A DNA stretch of 64,000 nucleotides from Sulfurospirillum cavolei (GTDB lineage Bacteria > Campylobacterota > Campylobacteria > Campylobacterales > Sulfurospirillaceae). The notes under the pieces are model-generated. The model was not told the origin of the DNA, did not search any database, and saw nothing but the letters and a program-made list of their open reading frames with translations. The translations under genes and the position numbers were made by a program. Of this stretch, positions 46,880 through 56,613 are shown piece after piece. Every line of letters starts with the position of its first letter. Position 1 is the stretch's first letter. The DNA lies in NCBI RefSeq assembly GCF_001548055.1, contig NZ_AP014724.1, positions 2,480,001 to 2,544,000 of the forward strand. Reading direction: 5' to 3'.

Positions 46880-47416
46880 TTACTTCGCTTTAATAACTCC
46901 GGCTACGGAAACGCGGGTTTCATCGACGATTTTGACATTAGCGGGAACCGTAATATCGCGAACAAGAACCGTATCGCCTACGTCAAGATCGCTTACGTCG
47001 ATCGTAAAGTCGTTCGGCAAATTCTCAGCCGTACATTTAACCGCTAAACGTTTTTTAGATTGAATCAAAACGCCTTTGTTTTTTGTACCTTTCGGTACGC
47101 CGACAAGCTTAACGGGAACAAGGTATTTCGTCAATACGCCCGGAAGTGCCATACGCAAATCAACATGTAAAAGATTGCTGTTTACCGGATCTCTTTGGTA
47201 ATCTTGAATCACGACGTTGTACTCGGTACCCGCAACTTTAACAGGGAAAATGAGACTGTCTTTGCTCTTTGCTGCTTTGATGAATTCGTTTGCTTTAAAT
47301 GCAGCATTGATGTTTTGTTCACCTTTACCGTAAATATTAGCAATTAGATATCCATCTCTACGAAGCGCTTTAGTAGCCTTTTTTTCGATACTATCTCTAA
47401 TGATGCCTTCTAACAT
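46880..47416 (-). CDS. rplY: Ribosomal protein L25/Ctc
   Basis: 178 residues, the long Ctc form: N-terminal 5S rRNA-binding domain (about 1-90, [15 protein letters not shown]) and a C-terminal beta domain. AAAGGA upstream of ATG 47416. TTACATGT at 47163 is read as Leu-His-Val. Confidence 0.95.
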   Translation of the reverse strand: MLEGIIRDSIEKKATKALRRDGYLIANIYGKGEQNINAAFKANEFIKAAKSKDSLIFPVKVAGTEYNVVIQDYQRDPVNSNLLHVDLRMALPGVLTKYLVPVKLVGVPKGTKNKGVLIQSKKRLAVKCTAENLPNDFTIDVSDLDVGDTVLVRDITVPANVKIVDETRVSVAGVIKAK

Positions 47417-47445
47417 AGTTTTCCTTTGTAAAAAATAAGGGAGAT

Positions 47446-47451
47446 ATTATA
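47446..47451 (-). promoter_or_regulatory. -10 box of rplY-pth-lptG
   Basis: Perfect TATAAT on the minus strand in the pilT-rplY spacer, 30 bases from the rplY ATG. Confidence 0.55.
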
Positions 47452-47478
47452 TAAAAACAAATCTAAAAACTCTCTAAA

Positions 47479-48678
47479 TTATTTTTTAAGACTGATAATA
47501 TCTTTATCGTACGTTTGCAACTCTTTGATGTTGGTCGCAGATTCGGATTTTCGGATCTCTTTTTGACTCTTATCGGCATCGTAAAAATCGAGTGCCATCG
47601 TAAGATCGTTGCGGCTGGTTGCGCTTTTGAGAGCTTCGTCACGGGAAATTCTTCCTTCCGCATAGAGGTTTAAAAGCGATTGATCAAACGTTTGCGTTTT
47701 ATAAACCTCTTTTCCTTCTTTGAGCGCATCGGGAATTTCACTCTCTCTTCCTTCCAAGATCAGCGATTCGATTCGAGCGTTTTTTACCAATATTTCCACT
47801 GCCGCCGTTCGACCGTGATTCACGGTTTTAACCAGACGTTGCGCAATGACGCCTTGCAAAACCGATGATAAAGACATCTTAATGCGGTTTTGTTCGTTTC
47901 CGGGAAACATTCCGATAATACGCCCAACCGTCTCTTTGGCATCGATCGTATGCAAGGTTGAAAGCACCAAGTGACCCGTTTCTGCGGCATGTATCGCAGT
48001 TTCTATCGTCTCCAAATCCCGCATCTCGCCGACGAGAATGACGTCCGGATCTTCACGTAATGCCGCGCGCAAAGCATCCGAAAACGTTAACGCGTCTTGT
48101 CCGATCGCACGCTGGTTAACAATACATGCTTCGTCTTGATAGATAAATTCTACCGGATCTTCGATCGTGATAATATGCTTTCTCTGCGTTTTATTGATGC
48201 GGTTGATAATCGAAGCAAGGGTCGTCGTTTTACCGCTTCCCGTAGGTCCCGTGACCAAAATCAGTCCTCTGGAAAGATCGCTTAACGTATTAATAATCGG
48301 CGGTAAATGAAGCGACTCCACGGTCGGCAAAACCATCGGAATCGTTCGAAATACCGCCGAAACGCCGTCGACTTGGAAGAACATGTTAACACGGAAACGA
48401 TAATCGTCGTTGAGCTTAAATGTAAAGTCGATGTTTTTCTTTTCGACCAGCTCGCCGAAACGACTTCGTAACAACTCTTTTGCCAACGTTAAACCGTCGG
48501 CATGGCTCAACGCTTCTTTCGTAAAAGGAACGATTTCACCGTTAATTCGCCCTCGAATCGTCGTTCCCGTTTTGATATGTAAATCGCTGCCTTCATGCTC
48601 GACTAATTTACTCAAATAAAATTTAAGCTTTTTCGTCATTTCAAACGTGAGTTCATTAACGTTGACTTCAACACTCAT
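47479..48678 (-). CDS. pilT: PilT-family type IV pilus retraction ATPase
   Basis: 399 residues. Walker A GPTGSGKT at 144-151, Asp box IEDPVEFIY, Walker B region EDPDVILVGEMRD, His box HLVLSTLHT. N-terminal SDLHIKTGTTIRGRING is typical of PilT/PilU. It powers pilus retraction, used for twitching or for pulling in DNA. No other pilus genes are near, so it is an isolated gene here, between tal and rplY. Confidence 0.92.
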   Translation of the reverse strand: MSVEVNVNELTFEMTKKLKFYLSKLVEHEGSDLHIKTGTTIRGRINGEIVPFTKEALSHADGLTLAKELLRSRFGELVEKKNIDFTFKLNDDYRFRVNMFFQVDGVSAVFRTIPMVLPTVESLHLPPIINTLSDLSRGLILVTGPTGSGKTTTLASIINRINKTQRKHIITIEDPVEFIYQDEACIVNQRAIGQDALTFSDALRAALREDPDVILVGEMRDLETIETAIHAAETGHLVLSTLHTIDAKETVGRIIGMFPGNEQNRIKMSLSSVLQGVIAQRLVKTVNHGRTAAVEILVKNARIESLILEGRESEIPDALKEGKEVYKTQTFDQSLLNLYAEGRISRDEALKSATSRNDLTMALDFYDADKSQKEIRKSESATNIKELQTYDKDIISLKK

Positions 48679-48695
48679 TTTGAAACTCCCTTGTC

Positions 48696-49694
48696 TTATT
48701 TTAGTGCGTCTAAAATCTCCGTAAACGCTTCTTTAAAGGCATCAAGTCCTTCGTGCATTAGCTCCTCGCAAACGCTTTCGATTGCAATACCGTTTGCCGC
48801 TAACGCATTAAAAAAGTTATCGATTAAGTCCGTACGAACTTCAACTACAAGATTGTCTCTCGTATCGGCGACAAAAGCGTAGATCGTTCCAAGAGGAGCC
48901 GTATTAATCGCATTTTTAACCAAAAGTTCTTTAATATAATAATCCGGACTTAATGCATTGCCCTTCACGCCCGTACTGGCAAATAACGCTCTAACGTTAG
49001 GCATAGCGTCGTGCTGAATCGCGGCATAACATCGTAATGCATTCATGACGCCGACTCTTCCGGTCGGAAAATCGATCGCTTTGAGTGCGTCGTCGAGTTT
49101 GCGATCGAAACGGCTGACAAAAATACTGATGACGGCTTGCGGCAATGCATGAACGTTTCGTGCCTTTAAAGCGTCGTTCGCTTTGCGAAAAGCTTCCAAA
49201 CAGCGATGCGTTTGCTCGATGGAAAAAATGAGCGTCGCATTGACGTTAATGCCTTCGCTCAGAAGTGCTTCCATCGCAACGAATCCCGCTTGCGTCGCCG
49301 GAACTTTAATCATCACGTTAGGGTATCCGATCGCCTTAAACAGCCTTTTCCCTTCCTCGATCGTTTTTTGAGCGTCGTCGCATAAAAAAGGATCGACTTC
49401 GATGCTGATAAATCCGTCATCGTTTTTTTCATAAGACGGTAAAAGTTTGCTTGCGGCCAAAGTCACGTCTTGAATCGCTAAAGCCTCGTAAATCTCTTTA
49501 GCCGGTCTACCTTTTAAGGCGGCTTTATCTTCGGCGTAAGCTGAAGAGCTTAAAAAAGCCGACTTGAAAATTGCCGGATTACTCGTTGCCGCGTTGATAA
49601 TTTTTTTATCGATCAATTCCGTAAATTCGCCCTCTAAAAAACTACGTTCGACAAAATCACACCACAATGAAAACTTTATATCGTCTTTATACAT
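48696..49694 (-). CDS. tal: Transaldolase
   Basis: 332 residues of the longer bacterial type: Schiff-base Lys in VMIKVPATQAGF, N-terminal SNPAIFKSAF, SIFVSRFDRKLD. Pentose phosphate pathway. 17 bases upstream of pilT. Confidence 0.93.
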   Translation of the reverse strand: MYKDDIKFSLWCDFVERSFLEGEFTELIDKKIINAATSNPAIFKSAFLSSSAYAEDKAALKGRPAKEIYEALAIQDVTLAASKLLPSYEKNDDGFISIEVDPFLCDDAQKTIEEGKRLFKAIGYPNVMIKVPATQAGFVAMEALLSEGINVNATLIFSIEQTHRCLEAFRKANDALKARNVHALPQAVISIFVSRFDRKLDDALKAIDFPTGRVGVMNALRCYAAIQHDAMPNVRALFASTGVKGNALSPDYYIKELLVKNAINTAPLGTIYAFVADTRDNLVVEVRTDLIDNFFNALAANGIAIESVCEELMHEGLDAFKEAFTEILDALK

Positions 49695-49711
49695 GTTAAC
49701 TACCTACTTAC

Positions 49712-50332
49712 TTAAATAAAATCTAAAAGGCGGCGCATATCTTTTTCGTCAATGACGATATTGGCCGCATTTTTTAAAATCGGTTTTGCGCAAAACGCTA
49801 CTTTTTTCGCCGCGCATTCAAACATCGAAATATCGTTGGCTCCGTCACCTACCGCAACGGTATTTTCGTAGCTGACATGTAACAAATTTTGAAGACGGCG
49901 TAACATGTCGCCTTTGGAGAAGCCGAACATCATATCGCCGCCAACACGGCCGCTGAGATGATTATCTTTCACATGTAAGACATTCGCAAAATCCGCATCA
50001 AAATCCAAAAACGCTTTAGCCGGCGTTGTAGCAATGCGAAAACCGCCGCTAAACACAACAACGTTGTAGCCTTGCGCTTTCAGTCCCTTAATGGCATCTT
50101 TCGCACCGTTCATTAATGGAAGCGAAGCACAAATTTCTTCTGCTTTTTTGGCGTTCATCCCTTTTAAAAGTCCTACACGCGTGCTTAAACTTTCAAAAAA
50201 ATCGAGTTCGCCGCGCATCGCCGCTTCGGTAATCGAAGAAACTTCGCGAAATACTCCGTGTTCTTTTGCCAAAAAGTCAATCGTTTCTCCGTCCATAAGC
50301 GTTGAATCAAAATCAAAAACGCATAACTTCAT
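49712..50332 (-). CDS. serB: Phosphoserine phosphatase
   Basis: 206 residues, HAD family: VFDFDSTLMDGETID (nucleophile Asp), SGGFRIATTPAKA and GDGANDISMF. Last step of serine synthesis. ATG 50332 with GGAG upstream; an in-frame TTG at 50341 is less likely. Two octamers (49875, 49971), both Leu-His-Val. Confidence 0.94.
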   Translation of the reverse strand: MKLCVFDFDSTLMDGETIDFLAKEHGVFREVSSITEAAMRGELDFFESLSTRVGLLKGMNAKKAEEICASLPLMNGAKDAIKGLKAQGYNVVVFSGGFRIATTPAKAFLDFDADFANVLHVKDNHLSGRVGGDMMFGFSKGDMLRRLQNLLHVSYENTVAVGDGANDISMFECAAKKVAFCAKPILKNAANIVIDEKDMRRLLDFI

Positions 50333-50456
50333 TCCGTACAAGCTCCTTTACGACTCTTCGCATTTTTTATGTGGATAAAAGAAACTATTATAACACGTGC
50401 TTGCTTACAATCGTTATTGGACAAACAAGCAAAGAAGCACGCGATAAAAGTGCAGG

Positions 50457-50930
50457 TTATTTGAAAAACATATCGGCCAATGTTTTAAGCCAGCCTTCAT
50501 TTGCCGTCTGCTTTGCGGCTGAAATCTGCTTTTTTTCTAACATGTCGATCACGGCTTCTTGATAATCTTTGTCGTCATGCTGAATATGGTTAATCAGCCA
50601 GATTTGAAGTTCGTTCATCAATTGCCGCGTAATTTCTTCGCCGTTTGAAGAGCGCTCTTTAAAAAAATCGATACGTTTGATGAACGACTCATGAACTTTT
50701 TTATGGGGCTCCAACATCACATATCCGGCTTCTTGCATCAAACTTTCTTCAAACGAAAAATGCGAAAGCGTGTAATCGACGAGGTAAGACAATATCGCTT
50801 TTGCCTTTTCCGAATCACGGTACATAAGTGCGTTATTTAATTCGTTAATGTAGTCGATAATACGTTTATGCTGGTTATCAATCACGGCGATTCCCACTGA
50901 AAATGCCGACTCCCAGACCCAATACGCCAT
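50457..50930 (-). CDS. Bacteriohemerythrin
   Basis: 157 residues: IDNQHKRIIDYINELNNAL, HFSFEESLMQEAGY, HKKVHESF and HIQHDD supply the His/Glu/Asp ligands of a di-iron oxygen-binding site. A C-terminal extension of about 25 residues is present. Such proteins store or sense oxygen in microaerophiles. Single gene; the flanking spacers (50342-50456 and 50931-51093) hold nothing I can name except the metF promoter. Confidence 0.92.
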   Translation of the reverse strand: MAYWVWESAFSVGIAVIDNQHKRIIDYINELNNALMYRDSEKAKAILSYLVDYTLSHFSFEESLMQEAGYVMLEPHKKVHESFIKRIDFFKERSSNGEEITRQLMNELQIWLINHIQHDDKDYQEAVIDMLEKKQISAAKQTANEGWLKTLADMFFK

Positions 50931-51058
50931 GCGAAAACTCCTTTAATCCGGTCTCGTAATGTATTACTAAAATGGTTAAGTATACCACAAAAATAATTTA
51001 AACTCACAAACCTAATTTTTAACGATACCGCCTTTTTTCGTTTTCGAATACAATTGGT

Positions 51059-51064
51059 TATAAT
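51059..51064 (+). promoter_or_regulatory. -10 box of metF
   Basis: Perfect TATAAT, 30 bases before the ATG at 51094. Confidence 0.6.
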
Positions 51065-51093
51065 ACGGAAAAGTTATACGTATTGGATATAAA

Positions 51094-52008
51094 ATGGTTG
51101 AATCTTTCATCGAAAAACTACGCAGCGATACTTTCTTAAGTCTAGAGACGACACCGATGCACGAGCCGACGTTCGAACCGATTATCGAAAAAATAGCTTC
51201 TTTGAAATTGGATCAAAAAGTAGACGGCTTTAGCACGACCGACAATCCCTTAGCGCGTTTAAAGTACAATGCTTTAATGGGTGCCCTCAAACTCCAGCAT
51301 CGTTTTCACAAACCCGTCATTGCAACGATGAGTATGCGTGATCGCAACAAATTGGCGTTGCAATCTGATTTATTGGGAGCCAATGAACACGATTTGCGAA
51401 CGATTTTATGCCTTACGGGCGATCCGGCCGGCGCAAGCGACCAGCCGCAGCTGAAGGGTGTTTTTGAGGGAAACAGTACGCTTTTAATGGAGATTATCCA
51501 ATGCTTTAACGCAAGCATCGACTACTCCGGAAAACCGTTTAAGACGCCACCTAAGCCGATCTATCCGTTCGCCGTATGCAATGCGCATGCCAATACGCCT
51601 AAGCATCTCGCAAAAAAAATGGCGACAAAAATTAGCCACGGAGCGATCGGAATTATCACGCAACCCGTTTACAGCGAAGAAAATGCGCGTATGCTTTTGG
51701 AACTTTTTGACGAAGCAAAAACACTCTCCGGAAAGAAAGAGTCTCCGTGCGAATTGATTTTAGGCTTTTTCCCAATCGTGCATCTTCGAACGGCCCAATT
51801 TTTAAGTGCTCACGTACCGGGCGTTCATGTTCCCGATATATGGACGGAAAAGCTTTTACATGCAAAAAAAATCGGTGAAAACGAAGAAAAAAAAGTAGGG
51901 TTTGAACTTTCGCTTCAAACGTTTCAAACGTTGCGACGCGTGCATCCGAAAACACACATCATGAGTGCCAACCATTTTGAACTGATTGCAGATATTTTAA
52001 ATGCGTAA
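51094..52008 (+). CDS. metF: Methylenetetrahydrofolate reductase family protein
   Basis: 304 residues. LSLETTPMHEPTFEPI, LCLTGDPAGASDQPQ and IITQPVYSEENARMLLELF fit the FAD-dependent MTHFR barrel. The sequence is more divergent than the standard MetF, so it may be the shorter variant seen in some anaerobes. Supplies methyl groups for methionine. Convergent with cheW. Confidence 0.8.
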   Translation: MVESFIEKLRSDTFLSLETTPMHEPTFEPIIEKIASLKLDQKVDGFSTTDNPLARLKYNALMGALKLQHRFHKPVIATMSMRDRNKLALQSDLLGANEHDLRTILCLTGDPAGASDQPQLKGVFEGNSTLLMEIIQCFNASIDYSGKPFKTPPKPIYPFAVCNAHANTPKHLAKKMATKISHGAIGIITQPVYSEENARMLLELFDEAKTLSGKKESPCELILGFFPIVHLRTAQFLSAHVPGVHVPDIWTEKLLHAKKIGENEEKKVGFELSLQTFQTLRRVHPKTHIMSANHFELIADILNA

Positions 52009-52009
52009 G

Positions 52010-52048
52010 AAAGAGACTACAAGCCTCAAAACGGTTTGTAGTCTCTTT
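52010..52048. terminator. Bidirectional terminator between metF and cheW
   Basis: AAAGAGACTACAA (52010-52022) pairs with TTGTAGTCTCTTT (52036-52048), 13 bp, followed by T-rich bases. Confidence 0.88.
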
Positions 52049-52051
52049 TAA

Positions 52052-52546
52052 TTAGAAATCGCGTTTGAGCAGAGCTTCGACTTTAAGAATCGTCAAAATA
52101 TTTTCATCGCGCATACCGATACCGTAAACAAGCCCTTTCTCGGCATGAATCGTTTCCGGCGGCGGTCCGATACGACTGCTTTTAATACGAATCGCCTCAG
52201 TCAGACGATCGATCACGAAACCGGCGGTATTGTCTTTACCTTTCATCACGATGTAACGCGTCTCTTCGGTCACTTTAGAAGGATCCATCTTAAACTTGCT
52301 ACGAAGATCGATCAACGGGATCACGCTTCCTCTGAGGTTAAAGACACCCAAGATATACGTCGGGACACTCGGAACACGCGTATATTCAATCGGTTTGATG
52401 ATCTCTTGAATGCTCAAAATGGGCACGGCGTACTCTTCTTGCCCGATAATAAATCCTACCAATTGGACAACGTCATCCTCTTTTTTTTGAGGCTCTTCAA
52501 TCTGTTTTTGTTGCTTTTGAAGAATTTGATTGAGTTTATCGTTCAT
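52052..52546 (-). CDS. cheW: Chemotaxis coupling protein CheW
   Basis: 164 residues: VQLVGFIIGQEEYAVPIL, GVFNLRGSVIPLIDLR, GFVIDRLTEAIRI. It links receptors to CheA. A short charged N-terminal tail precedes the domain. Last in cheV-cheA-cheW. Confidence 0.95.
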   Translation of the reverse strand: MNDKLNQILQKQQKQIEEPQKKEDDVVQLVGFIIGQEEYAVPILSIQEIIKPIEYTRVPSVPTYILGVFNLRGSVIPLIDLRSKFKMDPSKVTEETRYIVMKGKDNTAGFVIDRLTEAIRIKSSRIGPPPETIHAEKGLVYGIGMRDENILTILKVEALLKRDF

Positions 52547-52559
52547 CTTCTTGCCTCAC

Positions 52560-54905
52560 TTATAGTTTAATATTTTTTCGTACGACACTCTCAAGATATT
52601 CCGGAGAGTACGGCTTGGTGATATATTCACTCATACCCGATTCCACGCCTCTGAGTCGATCGGATTTTGAGGTACGCGACGTCACCGCAATAAGCGGTAG
52701 GTTTTTGTATTTGGAATACTTACGGATCTCGCTCGCCAAGGTATAGCCGTCCATACGCGGCATTTCGATATCGATTAAAACCGCATCGATACTGTATTCT
52801 GCCGATTTGAGCATATTTAAAGCCTCTTGACCGTTGCTGGCTTCGATCACCGTTAAGCCGATAGGTTCCATCGATTTTTTCATAATATTGCGATCCATCG
52901 CACTGTCGTCTACGGCAAGTACGACGTAATCACTCGGTACACTTTTCGTTTTAACCGTTGTTTCCGCCGTTGCACGAATATCGACCGTAATGCCTTTGGC
53001 AAGATTCATTAACGCCGCTACATCCACAATCAGCGTAACGCGTCCGTCGCCTCGAATCGTCGCACCCGCAATACCCTCAATGCCTTGGAGGTAATCGCCC
53101 AAAGATTTAATAACAATCTCTTCTTGTCCGACCAAAGTATCGACGACGACGCCGAGTTTAGATTCGGCAAGTCCGATAACGACGACGTAAGTGTGTTCTC
53201 CGCCCTCATAAACTTGTTTCACTCCGAAAATATCGGAGAGTCTAACAAGAGAGAGCACCTCGTCGCGAAGGCGTAAAACATTTTTGCCTTCAATCGTATA
53301 AATCTCGTCCAAAGGAATGCGAACGGTTTCTAAAACCGATGCCAACGGAATCGCGTAATACTCTTCTTGCGCACCGACCAATAGGGCTTGAATAATCGCC
53401 AACGTCAACGGAATTTTAAGTTTGATAACCGTACCGCGACCTAACTCGCTGTCAACGTCGATAATGCCGTTTAATTTTTCGATATTCGTTTTAACGACGT
53501 CCATACCTACACCGCGACCCGAAACGTTGGTGACCACTTTTGCCGTCGATAAAGAAGGTCTAAAAATCAATGAAAACGCCTCTTTATCGCTCATAGCGTC
53601 GGCTTCACGCTCGCTGATCATTCCTTTTTCAATGGCTTTGGAACGTAAAAGATCGGCATCCAAGCCTTTACCGTCGTCGGTAATTTCGATGACGATATGG
53701 TTACCCTCATTATACGCTTTAAGCTGAATGAGACCCATTTCAGGTTTGCCTTTAGCACGTCTAGACGCAGCGTCTTCAATGCCGTGGTCGCACGAGTTAC
53801 GAATAATATGCACCAAAGGATCGCCGATCTCTTCAACGATCGATTTATCAAGCTCCGTCTCTTCACCCGAAATTTCAAGCTCGATTTGTTTACCGAGCTC
53901 GCGGGAAAGGTCGCGAACCATTCGCGGAAACTTGTTGAAAACTTTTGCAATAGGAAGCATTCTTGTTTTCATAACCGCAATTTGAAGGTCGGTCGTTACG
54001 AGTGAAATCGACGATACGACTTGGTTGAGTTCTTCCAAGAATTTCTCGCCCTCGTAACGTTCTTCGACGTCATCGTAGATTTTTAACAATCTATTTTTGC
54101 CCAAAACAAGCTCGCCGATAAGGTTCATCAGATGGTCGAGTCGTTTTACCTCGACGCGTATCGTCTGCTCCATCGTACTTGCGGACTCTTTTTTAGCCGG
54201 AGCATTAGTGCTCTCGCCGCCGCTTCGTTTTGCCGTCGATTTTTCCGCCGGAGCTTCTTCACTCTCGTCGTGATCGCCAAGTCCTGCAAACGAAGGTGCC
54301 GCAGAAGGAGTCGGTGCAACCGGAGCCGGTGCAGTGCTTTCTTTCGCATGGCCTTCTTTACGCTTACGATCTTCTTCTTTGCGCATTTTCAATAAACGTT
54401 CGATCTCTTCTTCAACCTCTTGATCGCTGAGTTTGGAGTAATCGGCATTGTCGTCTACCGCTACCGGTGCCGTTGCTTCTTCTGCGGATTGCGTTGAAAC
54501 TTCGACAACTTCTTCGCCGTTTGAAATGACGTCCAAGCGACGGCAAATATCGGTAATATCCAATCCGATAGACGTATCGTCTCCGTTATCGCGAATAGCA
54601 TGTAACAAAGTCTTCATCAAATCGATCGACTCCAAAACGACGTCCATAACTTCCGACGTCAATTTTAAGTCCCCATGGCGTGCTTTGTTTAAAACATCTT
54701 CCATATGATGCGTTAATTGCGTCAAAATGTTAAAGTTAAGAAACGATGAAGAGCCTTTAATCGTATGGGCAACCCTAAAGATGCTATTGAGGAGTTCCAG
54801 ATCGTCGGGATTGGACTCAAGCTCTACTAAGTTTTGATCGAGTTGTTCAATAAGTTCGAACGCTTCAACCAAAAAATCTTCTAAAATTTCTTGAATATCT
54901 TCCAT
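52560..54905 (-). CDS. cheA: CheA histidine kinase fused to a receiver domain
   Basis: 781 residues. P1 domain with H47 (FRVAHTIKGSSSFL); a Pro/Ala/Ser/Glu-rich linker; dimer and ATPase domains (DPLVHIIRNSCDHGIE, GRGVGMDVVKTNI); a CheW-like domain; and a C-terminal receiver (about 660-781) with VDDSAMDRN and LIDIEMPRMDGY. The CheA-REC fusion is normal in this phylum and probably acts as a phosphate sink. Confidence 0.96.
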   Translation of the reverse strand: MEDIQEILEDFLVEAFELIEQLDQNLVELESNPDDLELLNSIFRVAHTIKGSSSFLNFNILTQLTHHMEDVLNKARHGDLKLTSEVMDVVLESIDLMKTLLHAIRDNGDDTSIGLDITDICRRLDVISNGEEVVEVSTQSAEEATAPVAVDDNADYSKLSDQEVEEEIERLLKMRKEEDRKRKEGHAKESTAPAPVAPTPSAAPSFAGLGDHDESEEAPAEKSTAKRSGGESTNAPAKKESASTMEQTIRVEVKRLDHLMNLIGELVLGKNRLLKIYDDVEERYEGEKFLEELNQVVSSISLVTTDLQIAVMKTRMLPIAKVFNKFPRMVRDLSRELGKQIELEISGEETELDKSIVEEIGDPLVHIIRNSCDHGIEDAASRRAKGKPEMGLIQLKAYNEGNHIVIEITDDGKGLDADLLRSKAIEKGMISEREADAMSDKEAFSLIFRPSLSTAKVVTNVSGRGVGMDVVKTNIEKLNGIIDVDSELGRGTVIKLKIPLTLAIIQALLVGAQEEYYAIPLASVLETVRIPLDEIYTIEGKNVLRLRDEVLSLVRLSDIFGVKQVYEGGEHTYVVVIGLAESKLGVVVDTLVGQEEIVIKSLGDYLQGIEGIAGATIRGDGRVTLIVDVAALMNLAKGITVDIRATAETTVKTKSVPSDYVVLAVDDSAMDRNIMKKSMEPIGLTVIEASNGQEALNMLKSAEYSIDAVLIDIEMPRMDGYTLASEIRKYSKYKNLPLIAVTSRTSKSDRLRGVESGMSEYITKPYSPEYLESVVRKNIKL

Positions 54906-54915
54906 CGTTCTACCC

Positions 54916-55866
54916 CTATTGTGCAGTTTTTACATGCGATTTTATTACTTTAGAAACTTCTTTGTAAAAAATCGACGCATCAAATTTCGTTAAATAAGCC
55001 TCTCCGCCCGCCTCTTTACCTCTGATCTCGCTGAAGTGATCGCTAATGGAGGAGTTGAATACGATCGGAATATTTTTAAACCTCGTATCTTCTTTGACGT
55101 TTGCGGCAAAATGGAATCCGTCCATTTGCGGCATTTCGACGTCGCTGATAATAATCTTAACTTCGTCGCCGATACGCTCGTTGTAGGTCGTGTAAAGCTC
55201 ATTGAGCCTTTGAATTCCCTCCAAACCGTCTTTGGCTTCCACGACGCGCATTCCCATTTTTTTCAACGCATCGCTTACGAGTTTTCGCGCCGTCATACTG
55301 TCATCCAAGATGAGTGCCGTTCCTTCGACTTTGACGATTTGATGGTCGTCGATGTCCATTTTGGGCTGGTAAATTCCCAACGCCTGTACGACGCTTTCCA
55401 AGTCCAAAATCAACAGTACGTCGTCGTTTTCGATGCGCGTTACGCCCGTAATTTGGCTTTTATCCAAAGAGCCCATGCCCGCAACGAACGATGCGGGTTC
55501 GATGTCTTTCCAGCTGATGCGACGAATTCGTTTTGCTTCGTGAACGACAAAACCGATCAAAATGTCGCTAAACTCGGTAATGATAATACGCGGTTTAATC
55601 GATCCGTCGTCGGGCTCTTTAATATTCATCCACTTCGCAAGGTTAACGACGGGTATGACGATGCCGCGAAGATCGAAGATGCCTTCGATGTACTCGGGAA
55701 CTCCGGGGAGTTCGGTTAGATTGGGGATTTTGATGATTTCGCGAACCTTGGCGACGTTGACGCCGTAGATTCCCTCATACACACCCTTCTCTTCCTTTTT
55801 GAAAATACGAAAATCCACCAGTTCCATTTCATTGGAACCTACTTTTAAAATACTCTCTTTAGCCAT
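54916..55866 (-). CDS. cheV: Chemotaxis adaptor CheV (CheW-REC)
   Basis: 316 residues: CheW-like domain (about 15-165, GIYGVNVAKVREI, YIEGIFDLRGIVIPV) and receiver (about 175-310, IIISDVEMPQMDGFHF). Adjusts receptor coupling by phosphorylation. Ten bases before cheA. Confidence 0.95.
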   Translation of the reverse strand: MAKESILKVGSNEMELVDFRIFKKEEKGVYEGIYGVNVAKVREIIKIPNLTELPGVPEYIEGIFDLRGIVIPVVNLAKWMNIKEPDDGSIKPRIIITEFSDILIGFVVHEAKRIRRISWKDIEPASFVAGMGSLDKSQITGVTRIENDDVLLILDLESVVQALGIYQPKMDIDDHQIVKVEGTALILDDSMTARKLVSDALKKMGMRVVEAKDGLEGIQRLNELYTTYNERIGDEVKIIISDVEMPQMDGFHFAANVKEDTRFKNIPIVFNSSISDHFSEIRGKEAGGEAYLTKFDASIFYKEVSKVIKSHVKTAQ

Positions 55867-55875
55867 TGCTGCCCC

Positions 55876-56613
55876 TTATTTACTTGGACATGACCTCAAT
55901 TGCATGGGTGCAAAGTGTGTCTCTGGAGAGGATTGTACACTAAAATAGCTTTGATTGCACGCAAAAGAAGAAAAATTAACATAATGAACGCTAGATACCG
56001 TAAAATCGACGTTTTGATGGTAGTGCCCTTCGGCGATGACCTCGGTTTTTGGGTAAAAAGAGAGTTTGCGTTGTATTTGCGTTACAAAGTCTTCGATTTT
56101 CTTGCAGAGATTTTTTTTACGTTGATCGTTTTGAATCTTTTTGGAGATCGCATGCGAGAAGAGTCGATCCAAAACGTTCAAAACACTTAAAAGCTTTGGA
56201 TGACGAATCACTTTCGTATAACAACGGTTCAGCAAAGTTCCGTATTTGTCACCGTGCAACAGCAAACACGTTCTGCCGTCGGGAAGCCGACATGCCAGCG
56301 GTTGGCGTTCAATGGGAACGACCGTGACATGGGAAAAGACTTTGGCTAGATTAAAATCGTGATTGCCTTCAAAATAATAAACTTCGCATCGCGCGGCAAT
56401 CGTGTCGATTAGGTCGATGTAAGGGCGGTATTGCTCAACGCCGTAGTCTACGTTCCCGACCAAGAGATCGAACATATCGCCCATCAAAAAGAGTTGCGGG
56501 GGAGGATTGTGCTTGACATGTAAAAGAAAATCGAAGAAGAAAGAGCGCTCGCTTGAATCATGCGCATCGGCAATAAAAAGCGCTCCTTCTTGAATCTGCA
56601 CGTTAGGGAACAT
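55876..56613 (-). CDS. Metallophosphoesterase, UDP-2,3-diacylglucosamine hydrolase-like
   Basis: 245 residues. Calcineurin-like motifs in order: FIADAHDS, LMGDMFDLL, FEGNHDFNL, LLHGDKYG, AEGHYHQN. This is the LpxH-like pattern for lipid A synthesis; lpxC and lpxB are also in the window. The first motif is DxHD rather than DxHL, so I leave the symbol open. The start overlaps argC by 11 bases. Confidence 0.8.
   Translation of the reverse strand: MFPNVQIQEGALFIADAHDSSERSFFFDFLLHVKHNPPPQLFLMGDMFDLLVGNVDYGVEQYRPYIDLIDTIAARCEVYYFEGNHDFNLAKVFSHVTVVPIERQPLACRLPDGRTCLLLHGDKYGTLLNRCYTKVIRHPKLLSVLNVLDRLFSHAISKKIQNDQRKKNLCKKIEDFVTQIQRKLSFYPKTEVIAEGHYHQNVDFTVSSVHYVNFSSFACNQSYFSVQSSPETHFAPMQLRSCPSK

Noticed and set aside
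50342..50456. Possible small RNA or tRNA in the serB-hemerythrin spacer
   Set aside because: Some self-complementary stretches, but no cloverleaf, no promoter and no terminator.
55036..55719. 227-codon open frame on the plus strand inside cheV
   Set aside because: Antisense to cheV; no family resemblance and no promoter or RBS.
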